From the NCBI GenBank assembly GCA_029237695.1, contig CM055265.1, positions 38,614,058 through 38,678,057 of the forward strand: a DNA stretch of 64,000 nt, in the 5' to 3' direction. Under the pieces are notes generated by a model. The model was not told the origin of the DNA and made no database searches. It saw only the letters and a list, made by a program, of their open reading frames with translations. This DNA is from Conchocele bisecta (Eukaryota; Mollusca; Bivalvia; Lucinida; Thyasiridae). Each line of letters starts with the position of its first letter. Position 1 is the stretch's first letter. The translations under genes and the position numbers were made by a program. Positions 12,573 to 23,337 of the stretch are shown here, piece after piece.

Positions 12573-13020
12573 AATATGTGGCTGTGACCTCCGGTTGAAG
12601 TAACGGACCATGGCCTATAAATACATTAAATATACCTAAAAGCATCAATAAGTGAGAGAAAAATAAGCTAAACAAAATGTATGTACTCCATGTGTGATAT
12701 ATGGGAGTAAATACTTTGTTTAGCCTATTTTCTTTCACTTATTGATGCTTTTAGGTATATTTAATGTATTTTAATATAGGTCTTGGTCCGTTACTTTAAC
12801 CGGTGGCTGTGACTGGAGAATGCGGTTTATGTGATTTATGACCAGTGTAGCTCCTGATCAAATAGTACACTCCTGTAGCCTGATAATGATGTGGCTTGTT
12901 AGAAGCATGATGGATGTTTCATTGATGCAATGGTGGACAGTGCAGATGATCATGTGCGGATATGTGTATCTACACTGGTCGCAAATCCCATAAGCCCCAT
13001 TTCTCCAGTCACAGACACAT
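12573..13020. mobile_element. GGCTGTGACTGGAGAAATG repeat, hAT MITE inserted
   Basis: Inverted ends: ggctgtgactggagaatgcg at the left and ccccatttctccagtcacag at the right, with atccgcac/gcggat blocks inside. The MITE 12589-12805 sits in its left end. Confidence 0.65.
12589..12805. mobile_element. hAT-like MITE, copy 2, long hairpin
   Basis: Same terminal repeats (GGTTGAAGTAACGGACC) with arms pairing over almost the full 217 bp, flanked by GCTGTGAC at 12581-12588 and 12806-12813. It sits inside the head of a GGCTGTGACTGGAGAAATG repeat, so it is the younger of the two. Confidence 0.82.
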
Positions 13021-13489
13021 ATTTGAGCAAATTTAAAAATCCTACCGCCAACCTAGAGTGATTAGCATTTAAGGTATTGCATTCAATCTTTGATTCATAA
13101 ATTTCTGTTTAACGTCCACAGTCTATAAAGTCTGTATTTGGTTGGTTTCATATGGTTTCGGTTATCTTCGCAATAAAGGATTTTACTAGAAACATCCAGA
13201 ATAGACCAAAGATAAACTTTGTAGACTTTCGAATTGAAACGAAACATTTACGAATTAATGATGTATTTTTGTGCTATTATCATGATTATAATTGAAATAA
13301 ATGCCCAATGGTCAAACTTGTAACAAATTACATGTTTACAATAAATTTCGACTTCGAAATTTGACTTCGAATGAAATGGTGCAATTGGTTGATATTGGTC
13401 ATTTGCCGTGCATGATGTGAGAAACAACATATTGAGGCATCATCTGTAACACAGTGCCTTCAATCATGATTCATACCCAGGCATACAAA

Positions 13490-14650
13490 GTATGTCGAGG
13501 TGTATATAGTTTTTGTATGTTCGTCCATCCGTAAGATTTGCGTTAAAGGTTTTTGGGTACCCATTATATCTGCAACCGTAAATCGCATTGAGTTAAATCT
13601 TCATATACTTCTTTATCGTCATCCATATTTTTCATACTGTAGCCCACCGATGTGGCTTTCCTGCACAAGTTTTGAAATATTGCGTCAAACATGTCAACGT
13701 TTTTAAGTACACAATGTCTCTGCAACCGCAAATCGGGTTGACTTGAAACTTCATATGTATACTTCTTTATGAAGTTAGAAGATCAATATTTTCTTTCTAT
13801 AGCCCTGGTGGGTGCATGTGATGGGTAATTTAACAATCGCAATTCATCCTTACCGGAATTCCGACTGGAGACCTGGTTTGGCCCTCACATACGTCTTTGG
13901 CAATTTGTATGTGACAGTTGAATCTGGTTATATCCCTTATGTGAGTATTACGATTATTCGTAATCCTTTTTTAGGGAAAGGGGCCACGTGACTTTGCTGT
14001 GGTATGGACCTGGCACCAGGTCAGGTTATTCTAATTTCCGTTCTGATTTTGGGATTTTTCCCCCAATGCAGCAGGTTAAAACAGGATCGAACCCGTTTGC
14101 CCGACCCTACATGACCTTAGCTGTTGATAGGCCGTTAAACACCAATAAACAAAGAAACAAACAACTTTGGCGTTTGTATCCGACAGTTAAATCCCTTATG
14201 TGAGTATTAGACCATAGCTGTTGATAGGCCGTTAAACACCAATAAACAAACATTCTATAGCCCACTCATGGGGCTTTCATACACACGGTGAAGGTGGAAT
14301 TACTTTGAAACTTGCGTTAAATGTTTTGAAATATATGCGTTAAAGTTTTAACTAAACAATTTCTCTGCAACCGTATGTCAGATTGAATTGAAACTTCATA
14401 TATTTGTCTATCAACATCCATATTTTAATTTTATAGCCCACCCATGCGGCTTTCCTGCCCAAGGTCAAGGTCAAATTGTGTTTTGAAATATTTGCATTAA
14501 AGTACACAATTTATCTGCAACCGTATGTTGGATTAACTGGAAACGTCACATACTTCTTTATCAACAGCCATATTTTCATTCTATATCCCACCTAAGCGGC
14601 TTTCATGCCAAAGGTCAAGGCCAAATGACTTGGCGGCGGCCGGGAGTATG
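13490..14650 (+). repeat. Diverged CGCGCCC-family units with nested SINE
   Basis: Repeating blocks tctctgcaaccg..ttgaaacttcatat and cccatgcggctttcctgccc recur at irregular spacing and end near ggcggcggccgggagtatgt. The SINE at 13795-14195 interrupts them. Confidence 0.55.
13795..14195 (+). mobile_element. SINE-like copy, full length
   Basis: Starts near GGTGGGTGCATGTGATGGG and ends CACCAATAAACAAAGAAAC. It matches the reverse complements of the copies at 3876-4294 and 20242-20587 along its length. No clean target duplication was found. A short tail fragment follows at 14216-14252. Confidence 0.75.
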
Positions 14651-14904
14651 TGTGAGAGCCCGCTCACTTGCTCTAGTCCTTAAAAGCCTTACCATACTGA
14701 TTTATTTTGGGTTTTTTTTTCGCATACATGTACTGATTTTGTGTCCCGAGCATAACTAGAATTCCTTTTTGTATATTTATCACAACTCTTGCCTCACTAA
14801 TATTCCAGTGTTCTCCCTTTGTTTTTTCACGCATTGATTTTGTATCTGGCACATGGCGATATTTCAAATTTGACCAAATATGGTCCTGATATATATATAT
14901 CAAA

Positions 14905-15160
14905 TCTAAGGTGTCGTGGAGACAATTACTCTGGATCATTTTTTGTCAAAATCGGATGATACATCATACGAGATGGCCGCCGATAGGTCATCATTTAATG
15001 ATAGATTTCGTCTTCTTCTCATGTACCGTTTGGCCGACGCTGGTCAGATTTCACAGTTGTTGTGCGTGGGTGAAGCATTTTCATATGTGTTAAAATGGAG
15101 GTTGTCGCAAAATCCAAGATGGCCATCATAGATAATTTGGTAAAATTCTTAAAAAAATCA
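14905..15160 (+). mobile_element. Fragment of the 445-bp-unit family
   Basis: One partial unit (gagatggccgccgataggtc through aaaatggaggttgtcgcaaa) in plus orientation. Confidence 0.6.
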
Positions 15161-15419
15161 TATCAACCATGTTAATTTTACATTATTATTATTTGTATAT
15201 CAAGCTTGAATTGCCACTTTGATATCAAGGGCGATAACACTGACTCTTTAAAATGTTAATGGAAACAACTATTTATTGTCTCTATTTATCTTTTGATGTG
15301 CAATGATCGTATTTTGTAACAAGTCAATACAAATATTTATTCAGGTGACACATTTAGTTGATATAAATAATTTAAAAATGACCTGCCTCATTTAAAATCA
15401 AAATAGCACTTATCAGCTC

Positions 15420-17164
15420 ATTCACAAACACCACATCATACAAAACATTTGTCACATGGATTCCCCAGTGGGTGTACAGTACAAAGTCCAATGACATGGT
15501 GTGTAATTGCCTCCCGTAACATTTGGCCAGGTGTGTATTTTTTTACTTTAACCTACGTTTTCTGGGGGAAATAACTACCTGTATAATATATGTGAAAATT
15601 TGTCGCTTTAAAATCACTACAATGGAATAAATTGAACGTATGTTCTCGCACCCCCTTCCAAACTCCATTCACAATTCACACCCCCTCTGCAAGAATCTGG
15701 CTACTCCACTGCAGTGCAAAGTCGCAGAAGAATTTTTGACATACAGCCGTTTGAATGTGTACTTGTCTTGTGTGTGTGTACTATTTCTCAAGCTTTTTTC
15801 AAGGCAATGGTTTCTGTTTCGATGTAATGTATGACCTGTCGTGAATTTCACTCACAAGTTCATATTGGTGCTTGTTGAGTATTTGATATCCAGTTTGCAT
15901 TTTCCATGGCTTTCACATTCTGTAAAACCCTCTGGAGTTTCGACAATGAAATGGAAAAATGCCAAACATTTTCATGTGTCTGAATGTGGATTATTTCTGG
16001 CACTCATATCTTTGGCTTATAACGTCGTTCAAATTGTACTGCGTTAATTTTATCGAATTTAAGATTACATATTTCATGACTTTCTTCGTAACGCCAGTTT
16101 TAGAAGTTGATGGTTTTAGGATTTTTATATCATGCACTGCAGTGCCGGTGATAAGTCGCTAGGTGGCGTTGCCAAGTCGGACTGTTGTACTGTGCGGAAT
16201 CATCGAAACAAACCGGCAGTGGACGGGTTACAGTATGTTTGCAATGTGGGAAAAAAGATGAAAACTGATGGCAAGACAGTGCGTCCTCCGGGCCCGCGCA
16301 ATATTTAAAATTGCGCCATCTCAATTAAAGGTGGTGCAGGATGTTGAATGTAATATCTTTATAATGGAAAGACAGAGCTTAATGAAACATAATGCAGTAA
16401 ATGTTTAACAGGTTGCCAATTAGTATCCCCTCGCCGATAGGCAAGAGGTGGTATATCGTTAGTCCATGTACGTGCTAGTTTCATTTTTCAATAACTCGTG
16501 AACTCCTTCACCGATTTTGATATTATTTGACCATAATGTGTGTCTATGGATGGAGCATGGCTTAGCATATGACCCACGTTCGACCGCCCAAGGTCACGGA
16601 GTACTTTTTATTATCAAGGCTGCCAGCGAGGGGATTAGCTTCGTTTAATGATGCCAGTTCTTGCATTAATGTATAGTTTGCTTTAATCTAACAATTTTCT
16701 GGTTTTGACGAAGAACCGGTTACCATGGATGTGAATAAAAATCTAAAGAACGTGAATGTAAGAAATAAACAGCACTCGATTCTTCATGACAGTTATAGGT
16801 TATCGTAAAGACCTTTTAGAGCACCCATAAAACACATATGTCACTTCTATGATGTGATACATATCATCGAAATCCGTCCGTTTCTTTGGAAAAGTTTCAA
16901 GAAAATCTACTGTAAAAATGACGTCACAGAATACGTCACGTCGGAAAAGAAGGTTCGGAAACCACGTGATCTCATACCCTAATATCTAAAACTTTACATG
17001 CTACTTGCAAACATGTAGTTGGCCTCAATAATAATAACATACACTCAAAGCGTTCTTTTATAACATGGTCATTCATGTTATAATTGTTCTGGTTTATATT
17101 TTAATATTGTTTTTCTCCATTTTTGTGTTTTTCAATGCTGGTTTAAAACTATTTACACGTGTAA
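15420..17164. other. No gene seen; one dispersed repeat
   Basis: Mostly unrecognised. About 16420-16660 (cctcgccgataggcaagagg, ttatcaaggctgccagcgag) recurs in part near 38710-38760 and 58495-58640, so it is a dispersed repeat. Confidence 0.5.
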
Positions 17165-17168
17165 TTGT

Positions 17169-17742
17169 CTATGGGAAGATTGGAGTCAGGACAGACACAA
17201 GGATCAGGGCATTGAAGGCGTCCACTGTGTCTGCTGAATGTGCTGAGGGCGGTAGTATGTTCCATTGGGCAACTGTTCTCGGATAAAAGGAGTCCGAAGG
17301 CTTCTGCCGTTTGAATGTGTTTTTACAGTCTTCGAGTTAGGGTTTAGTCTGGTGAGGGATAAGTTAAGTTGTTCAAGTGATATTTCGTCATTGGGCTGTG
17401 GTCTGTAGAATGAACCAATTAGTAATGTTCTTGAATTGTTAATTGTTACCTCTACCCATACAATCTCACAGTCTGTATCCAATTATTTAGCTTCTGAGCT
17501 TTGAAACTCATTCCGAACTGCAATAAGGACTCCACCATGGCTTAATTTTGCCTTTCTTGTTGGGTGGGCGGTCCTTCCTGTAGACAGTGAATTGATTGGC
17601 GGGAAATAATTCATATGATGAGACAGTTGGGTCGAGCCATGTTTCAGTTCCAATGATTACTGATGTCCGGATTAGTAGAATCTAGCAGGAAGTCAAGTTC
17701 TGGTTTCTTATTGTCAAGTGATTGGAAGTTCAGGCCATAATA
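17169..17742 (-). pseudogene. APE endonuclease fragment joined to RT C-terminus
   Basis: The - strand gives LNFQSLDNKKPELDFLLDS, then after a frameshift VIIGTETWLDPTVSSYELF, then GGVLIAVRNEFQSSEAK, a stop, and DTDCEIVWVEVTINNSRTLL to GSFYRPQPND. These are typical APE-type endonuclease blocks (TETWL, GGV, SFYRPP). About 30 residues later the reading becomes DSFYPRTVAQWNILPP, the signature near the end of CR1/Jockey reverse transcriptases. The jump marks a large internal deletion near 17325-17345. Confidence 0.78.
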
Positions 17743-18476
17743 AAGAAGGTGTTTGTTTGCCCAAACGCGACCGACCCGAAAAAAACCCGCCGACTCAAAA
17801 TCTTTTATCGCCGTGAACGTAGTATTCTTTTCTTCTTTTTTTGCCGATTTTGCCCCTTTACAAAACTATTTTGTACAGGAATAATCAAGTTCGGTATATC
17901 CAAATCAAGTACGACCTTATAGACTGTGTAATCCAAACGCTTTACTCTTCCGCGCACCTGCTATTCAACAAAGAGCGTTGTTATTGACGACGTATTATTT
18001 AAGCGTTTCAGTGATGGTGACGAAAAAAAAAATGGCAGCGCCCTGCAGTGGAAATTTCACGCTGTGTTCAACAATTAAATTAAACTTTAAAAACACAAAT
18101 AAAGTTAGACAAATCACAAATAACAGATTGTCAATGTTTAACAGCATCTGGACTGGCCCATTCACGGCTTGAATATCAATTGACGTCCATTCAAATTCGA
18201 ATCTCGTATACATACAGAAGGATGATATTAAATGAATGTATTTCATCAGGATCAACACTGTTTGTCAACAGAGTATATTTAGTAAAGAAATATATTCATA
18301 TATATCCATCTAGTCAACATTCCTAGTCAGTATTGTGATTTAGACGTTCTTTTTATGTTCAACTGACATTATATACAAGTATTGTTGTTTTAACAGCATT
18401 AAAGTTACTGTGTTGTTATTAATCGCTTTTTTTTGTGTCGTACAGCTACCTTAAAAAAAAAAAAGTGTTGTGTTGT
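17743..18476. repeat. Unrelated repeat DNA splitting the retrotransposon
   Basis: Between the zinc finger and the endonuclease start there is no retrotransposon coding sense on either strand. Its left end (gtttgtttgcccaaacgcga) resembles sequence at about 4780-4810, so it is probably a dispersed element inserted into the older copy. The boundaries are approximate. Confidence 0.4.
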
Positions 18477-19196
18477 TCATGTTTCTGTGCACATTATGGT
18501 CATCTTTAGACAGATTGTTTGTAACTGTTTTGGAGATGATGACGCAAATGGTCTGCCAGGGCTGTCACAACTCAGTATTGAGCACTTTTTTGACAGTATG
18601 ATTGGGTCAGTATGGAAGAATGAACTCGAGAAGTTTGGAAGTCCACATTTGAGGCAGTGCCATGAAAGATTACTGCTATCCATAATGGCATACATGCTGT
18701 CAGTCATCTGTCCATAACAATTAAGGTGGTACCATGTTTTACAAGAGCCACATTTCAATGCCTTGCATTTACAGGTGACACATTTGCCGCATGATCCACA
18801 GGGCCATCTCGGTGCTCTGGGGCCCGGGTTGAGTTCGACCTGGTTTCCAAGTACTAATTTATAAGTAAATGGTAGTTTCTGTCGAAAGGCGGTAAGATAT
18901 GTTTTGTGTGGTAGAATATTTTTTTGAAATGAGAGCCAAAAGTATATGCTGATATTTTTATCCTTTTGGAGGAATGAGGGGTTTGAATCTGGAAGTTGGA
19001 TTTGGTAGTTAAATAGTGGTGAGCAACTATTTGTTGGATGTTCAAGGGTTTCCTTGCTGTAGTCATTGTTTGCGTTTTCTGTCAGACAAAATAAGTGGAC
19101 ATGAATTAACAGTTTGCACACTGCTGCCATTTCCGGTTTCGTACAGGTGGTGCTTGAGTATCGGAAAATGTGAGGACAAACACAAAACACACACAC
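18477..19196 (-). pseudogene. Retrotransposon 5' ORF: 2A-like motif plus PHD-like finger
   Basis: A 239-codon frame contains VLGNQVELNPGP with NPGP at 18819-18830, then CGSCGKCVTCKCKALKCGSC, WYHLNC and WHCLKCG, spaced like a PHD/RING-type finger. 2A-like NPGP motifs, which cause ribosome skipping, are known at the start of CR1-clade elements in sea urchins and molluscs. The usual Asp three residues before Glu-x-Asn is replaced here (QVELNPGP instead of DVELNPGP). The open Met at 19196 has no support as a true start. Confidence 0.7.
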
Positions 19197-20228
19197 AAAT
19201 GTTAGTCACAGATGATCGTTATCGTCGGACCGCGTGTTACCCACGGGTACAGATGATGGACAAACAGATAGATATGTTAATACATGAATATAACAGGTTT
19301 AATAGTTGATAGAGTGCAGTATACCTGTATCAAGTGTTTGTTTACTTGTTCGTGTCTAACCGGAAGTTGGCGGAAATTGGCGAGTGACAATACAAAAAGT
19401 CAAAAATACCAAACAATTGGGACAATGGAACGCAATGATACAGCTTACCAACCAATTTATGTTACAAATGTTATAATGAACCAGACAAAATATGAATAGA
19501 GACTTTAATTAAGTTATAATAAATTAGTTTGTGCAAAATTTTGGAAGAGCGATTCGAAAGTGAGCTGGCGCCGGCGCATGCGCAATTGAATACTCCAGAG
19601 TGATATGTGTCTTGTCGATAGCTTCGATTTGATGTATCATATGACCATATATCATCATATACAGTTATGTCAGCGTCCGATGTATGTTACTATTTTTAGG
19701 TATAGCCATTTTATTTATCTATTTTTAGAAACATTGACAATGACTGTCGGTCGCCATTTGGGGACAGGTGTAGCGTATTTTCCGTATCTCAGCTGGTCCG
19801 GCTAGCTCAAGCATGAGACCAGCGTTCAACGGCTGGCATCAGCTGTCACCAGCTGAGCAGCCGTGCTATCAACTTATCAATGTGCTGAGCACCATGTTAC
19901 ATGAAGATCTGGCACTCGGTAGCCTAACTAATATTCTCAGAAGTCGGGTCCAGCCTGACAACCAAATAATAGAATTCTACCATTCCTGGTATCAAGCTGG
20001 GCCGGTATAACTGGTTTCTCAGCCCATCTCATGTGACGAGGCTGACACTACATATCTGGGCACTATTTACAATATATATACAGATATAGATTTTCCTCGG
20101 GCGTATCTCGCCAATGATTGGTTACCAATTATTATGGAACGGATCGTTACAATGATTGGATGAGCACAAATAATCAAGACATCTAAATTTAACAATAATT
20201 AACTACAAGAAATATTCTGGGCGGAGTG
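19197..20228. other. No gene seen; GCTGAGC-rich at its right end
   Basis: 19800-20040 is richer in GC than its surroundings, with repeated AGCTGAGC-like words; it continues after the SINE at 20601-21235. No sustained frame. Confidence 0.45.
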
Positions 20229-20241
20229 TCTCGGCTACAGT

Positions 20242-20587
20242 TTGTTTTGTTTCTGTATTGGTGTTTAACGGCCTATCAACAGCTAAGGTCATGTAAGGCT
20301 GGGAAAACGGGTTTGATCCCGTTTTAACCTAAATATATTCAGCCCTGAAATTAGAATAACCTGACCTGGTGCCAGGTCCATATCACACCAAAGTCACTTG
20401 GCCCTTCCCCAAAATAAGATTACGAATAATCGTAATACTCCCATAAGGGATATAACCAGATTCAACTGTCACATGCAAAATTCCAAAGACGTATGTGAGG
20501 GCCAAAGCAGGTCTCCAGTCGGAATTCCGGTAAGGATGAACCCCGATCGTTAAATTACCCATCGCGTGCTCCCACCTGCCACCCACT
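20242..20587 (-). mobile_element. SINE-like retroposon with 13-bp target duplication
   Basis: The same family as at 3876-4294, flanked by perfect TCTCGGCTACAGT copies at 20229-20241 and 20588-20600. It is shorter by an internal deletion. It splits a region rich in GCTGAGC motifs. Confidence 0.85.
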
Positions 20588-20600
20588 TCTCGGCTACAGT

Positions 20601-21239
20601 ACTAGTGGTGAAACACTACTAATGTGATTCCGATCTCTGGCATGGGCTATGCCACTGTAGCTGTATATTAATTCCATTCAGTGTTAATCTCGTGTTATGA
20701 GCGATACCACTAGCTGAGAGTCCTATCATAAACATATATGTGTTGCCGGGGGTGTAGCTTGTCTCAACTCTGAGCTAACATGCCTGTACCCTACTCTGGA
20801 CTAACTATCTGATGACAGTCCTGTCGATCAGCATAGTATATCATAATTGAAGCTGAACCTATTATATTATTGCTGGGATATGTGTCCGGGAAACACTATA
20901 CTCAGCAACTAGCTCAGCAATGTCATGAACTGCTTAGCTGAGCGACTATCCGAGCTGAGCTACGTCCTCAGCTCATCGATGTTCTGAGCTGTCTACATGA
21001 ACGCTATCCCCAGCTCACAGTCTGGCATATGCCGACCTCTCAGGCTGTAGCTGGGTGATGAGCCTGGTGGAGCCTGGCTATCCTCGAGCAATAGCCGAGC
21101 ATGGGGCTTGTTCCATGGGTCTGGGAATATGTCTCCTACAGCTCAGCTCCTGGTCTCCACATTCAGCGAGGTTTGACAAACGCAATGCTCGTCTAAACAA
21201 CGCCGAGATGCCTTAGACCAGCAGCTGGGCTGAGCGTCG
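20601..21239. repeat. GCTGAGC-word-rich segment
   Basis: Words gagctgag, cagctcag and agctcatc recur irregularly without a clear period. It may be a decayed minisatellite or a hairpin-rich element. Confidence 0.4.
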
Positions 21240-21460
21240 AGTTTTAATGCCTCCCTCCCCCCCCCCCGTTCCCCAAATGCTGGATCCGCCCCTGCCACAA
21301 CCATATATCATCTCCGTGAAGTTTTGCCAACATTAATTGGTCCAGTGGTTTGGGAGAAGAACACGTTTTAAATTGTGGACGGACGGACGGAAAACGTCGG
21401 ACGACTGACGACAAGCGGTAACAATAGTTCACTTGAGCCTTTGGCTCTGGTGAGCTAAAA
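21240..21460 (-). repeat. Duplicated 220-bp segment, copy 1
   Basis: Nearly identical to 22605-22840, from the C run through ctggatccgcccctg to the hairpin GAGCC..GGCTC ending gagctaaaa. The last part is the head of an AGCTCACCTGAG element in minus orientation. Confidence 0.7.
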
Positions 21461-22604
21461 AAATAAAACCGTTTTTGATAATATAATGTAGGCCTGCCAC
21501 GACAGAACTTGAACTCTTGTCTTACAGTGGCAAGCCTCTGGGTGAAACCAGTTCTCTCTAACCTAAATATGAAGTTATAAACTGATACCTATTTATTATT
21601 TAAATTAAAATAATTGCGACAATGTGTCTGGGTAGAACCAGTTCTACTATGTGTTTATGCAGATTCAAAGGAATATGCGCCTAGCAAATGAAACCTAAAC
21701 AGTGCATAAAAACTGAGTACTCAAAGTAAATCGTACATACAGAGAAGCACACACGTCTTTATATGCATATAATAATATATATATCTAAGCTAGGCATGTA
21801 TCAGCACACGATATAAAACGTTGATTGCCGTTTCTGGCAAATATTACAAAAATCTCAATACTACGACACCGGCATACGTTTTTCAACGTTGCAGAAAGGG
21901 GGATAATTACGGCCAGACGACGGTCGCTTCTAAATCACAACCGGGATTCGTGTGGGCGGGGCCAATGCTGATTGTATGCGTGACGTCACCGATCCTTGAG
22001 AATAGGGTTAGATTATGGGTTATGGTTATGAGGATAGTGCATAAAGAAAGAAAGCTTTTGAATATTCATAGACACGCCCATCAACGAATACCGGTTGTTA
22101 AATAGAAGCGACCCCAGAGGTCACTGCGTTGTCGTCCCTTATCGGTTTTGCACAAACCGGCATTTTTGTCACACAGATTTATTCGCCGGAACTCGTGTAC
22201 TTATTATGTGGTAAAAAAACGGAACTTTTATAAACGGTTATAATTGATATTTCATAATACTTATTTTGATGGTAAATGTACCAAATTAAAGGTATGTCTC
22301 TATGGTCCAATTTGATATATAATATGTATGTCTATGACGGTTTACAAATCTGACGTGTCCCGATAGGGGCGGATCTGGAGGGTGTTCCGAGGTTGCACCC
22401 CGCCCCCCTACCCCCGTTCAGCCACGGAGTTTACATATATCAAAGTTTACCACCAGTTGGAGTCTGAAAGTGCATTTCGAAGATCACGAAAATAGGACAA
22501 CCCCCTTGTTGCGAACGGTATATATAGCTCTTGCAATTACTCCCTAGCTAGCTACGGACGGTACGGGAGTATAGATTGCAAGAGTTACCTTCGCAACTAG
22601 ACAA
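21461..22604. other. No gene seen
   Basis: AT-rich sequence with a short CT-rich block near 22390; short frames only. Confidence 0.45.
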
Positions 22605-22840
22605 TCCCCTCCCTCCCCCCCCCCCCCCCCCCGTTCCCCAAATACTGGATCCGCCCCTGCCACAACCATATATCATCTCCGTGAAGTTTTGTCAACATTA
22701 ATTGGTCCAGTGGTTTGGGAGAAGAACACGTTTTAAATTGTGGACGGACGGACGGAAAACGTCGGACGACTGACGACAAGCGGTAACAATAGTTCACTTG
22801 AGCCTTTGGCTCTGGTGAGCTAAAAAAATAAAACCGTTTT
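22605..22840 (-). repeat. Duplicated 220-bp segment, copy 2
   Basis: Second copy about 1.4 kb from the first, same orientation, few differences. Implies a recent local duplication or two insertions of the same composite. Confidence 0.7.
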
Positions 22841-22930
22841 TGGCGGGAGACATACTGTCTCCACGCTATTGGGATCGTGATTCTGGCCCTTTGCACGGGT
22901 CTACTTTCGGAAGTGGCTCTCTGTTCATCA

Positions 22931-23116
22931 GGGGACGTCTCAATAGGCTCAATTTGCGTTCGCAATTAACAACAGTCAGGTGACATTTAAAGTCAGCGAG
23001 TGAACTGAAAGCAAATTATTAATAGCAACGGCAATGCTCAACATTATGTGTAAAATAGTTGGCATGCCCAACTTTACTTTTGAAGAGAACAAATTGCTGT
23101 TATTGAGACGCCCCCC
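22931..23116. mobile_element. Tandem MITE, unit 1
   Basis: Inverted ends GGGGACGTCTCAATA and TATTGAGACGCCCCCC enclose 186 bp. A nearly identical unit follows after about 35 bp of shared spacer (ctattgggatcgtgattct). Confidence 0.7.
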
Positions 23117-23150
23117 GTATCGCTATTGGGATCGTGATTCTCTGTTCATC

Positions 23151-23337
23151 GGGGGACGTCTCAATAGGCTCAATTTGCGTTCGCAATTAACAACAGTCAG
23201 GTGACATTTAAAGTCAGTGAGTGAACTGAAAGCAAGTTATTAATAGCAACGGCAATGCTCAACATTATGTGTAAAATAGTTGGCATGCCCAACTTTACTT
23301 TTGAAGAGAACAAATTACTGTTATTGAGACGCCCCCC
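23151..23337. mobile_element. Tandem MITE, unit 2
   Basis: Same ends and core as unit 1, offset by 220 bp, with only a few substitutions. The spacer in front of unit 1 has an extra ~32 bp. Confidence 0.7.

Larger units (their letters stand above)
17165..19196 (-). mobile_element. Internally deleted CR1-like non-LTR retrotransposon
   Basis: Reading the - strand there is, in order, a 2A-like NPGP motif, a Cys/His zinc finger, an APE-type endonuclease segment, and then directly the extreme C-terminus of a reverse transcriptase. The polymerase core (the YADD region) is missing, so this is an internal-deletion derivative. About 0.74 kb of unrelated repeat DNA separates the zinc finger from the endonuclease. 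Frameshifts and stops show the copy is inactive. Confidence 0.8.
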
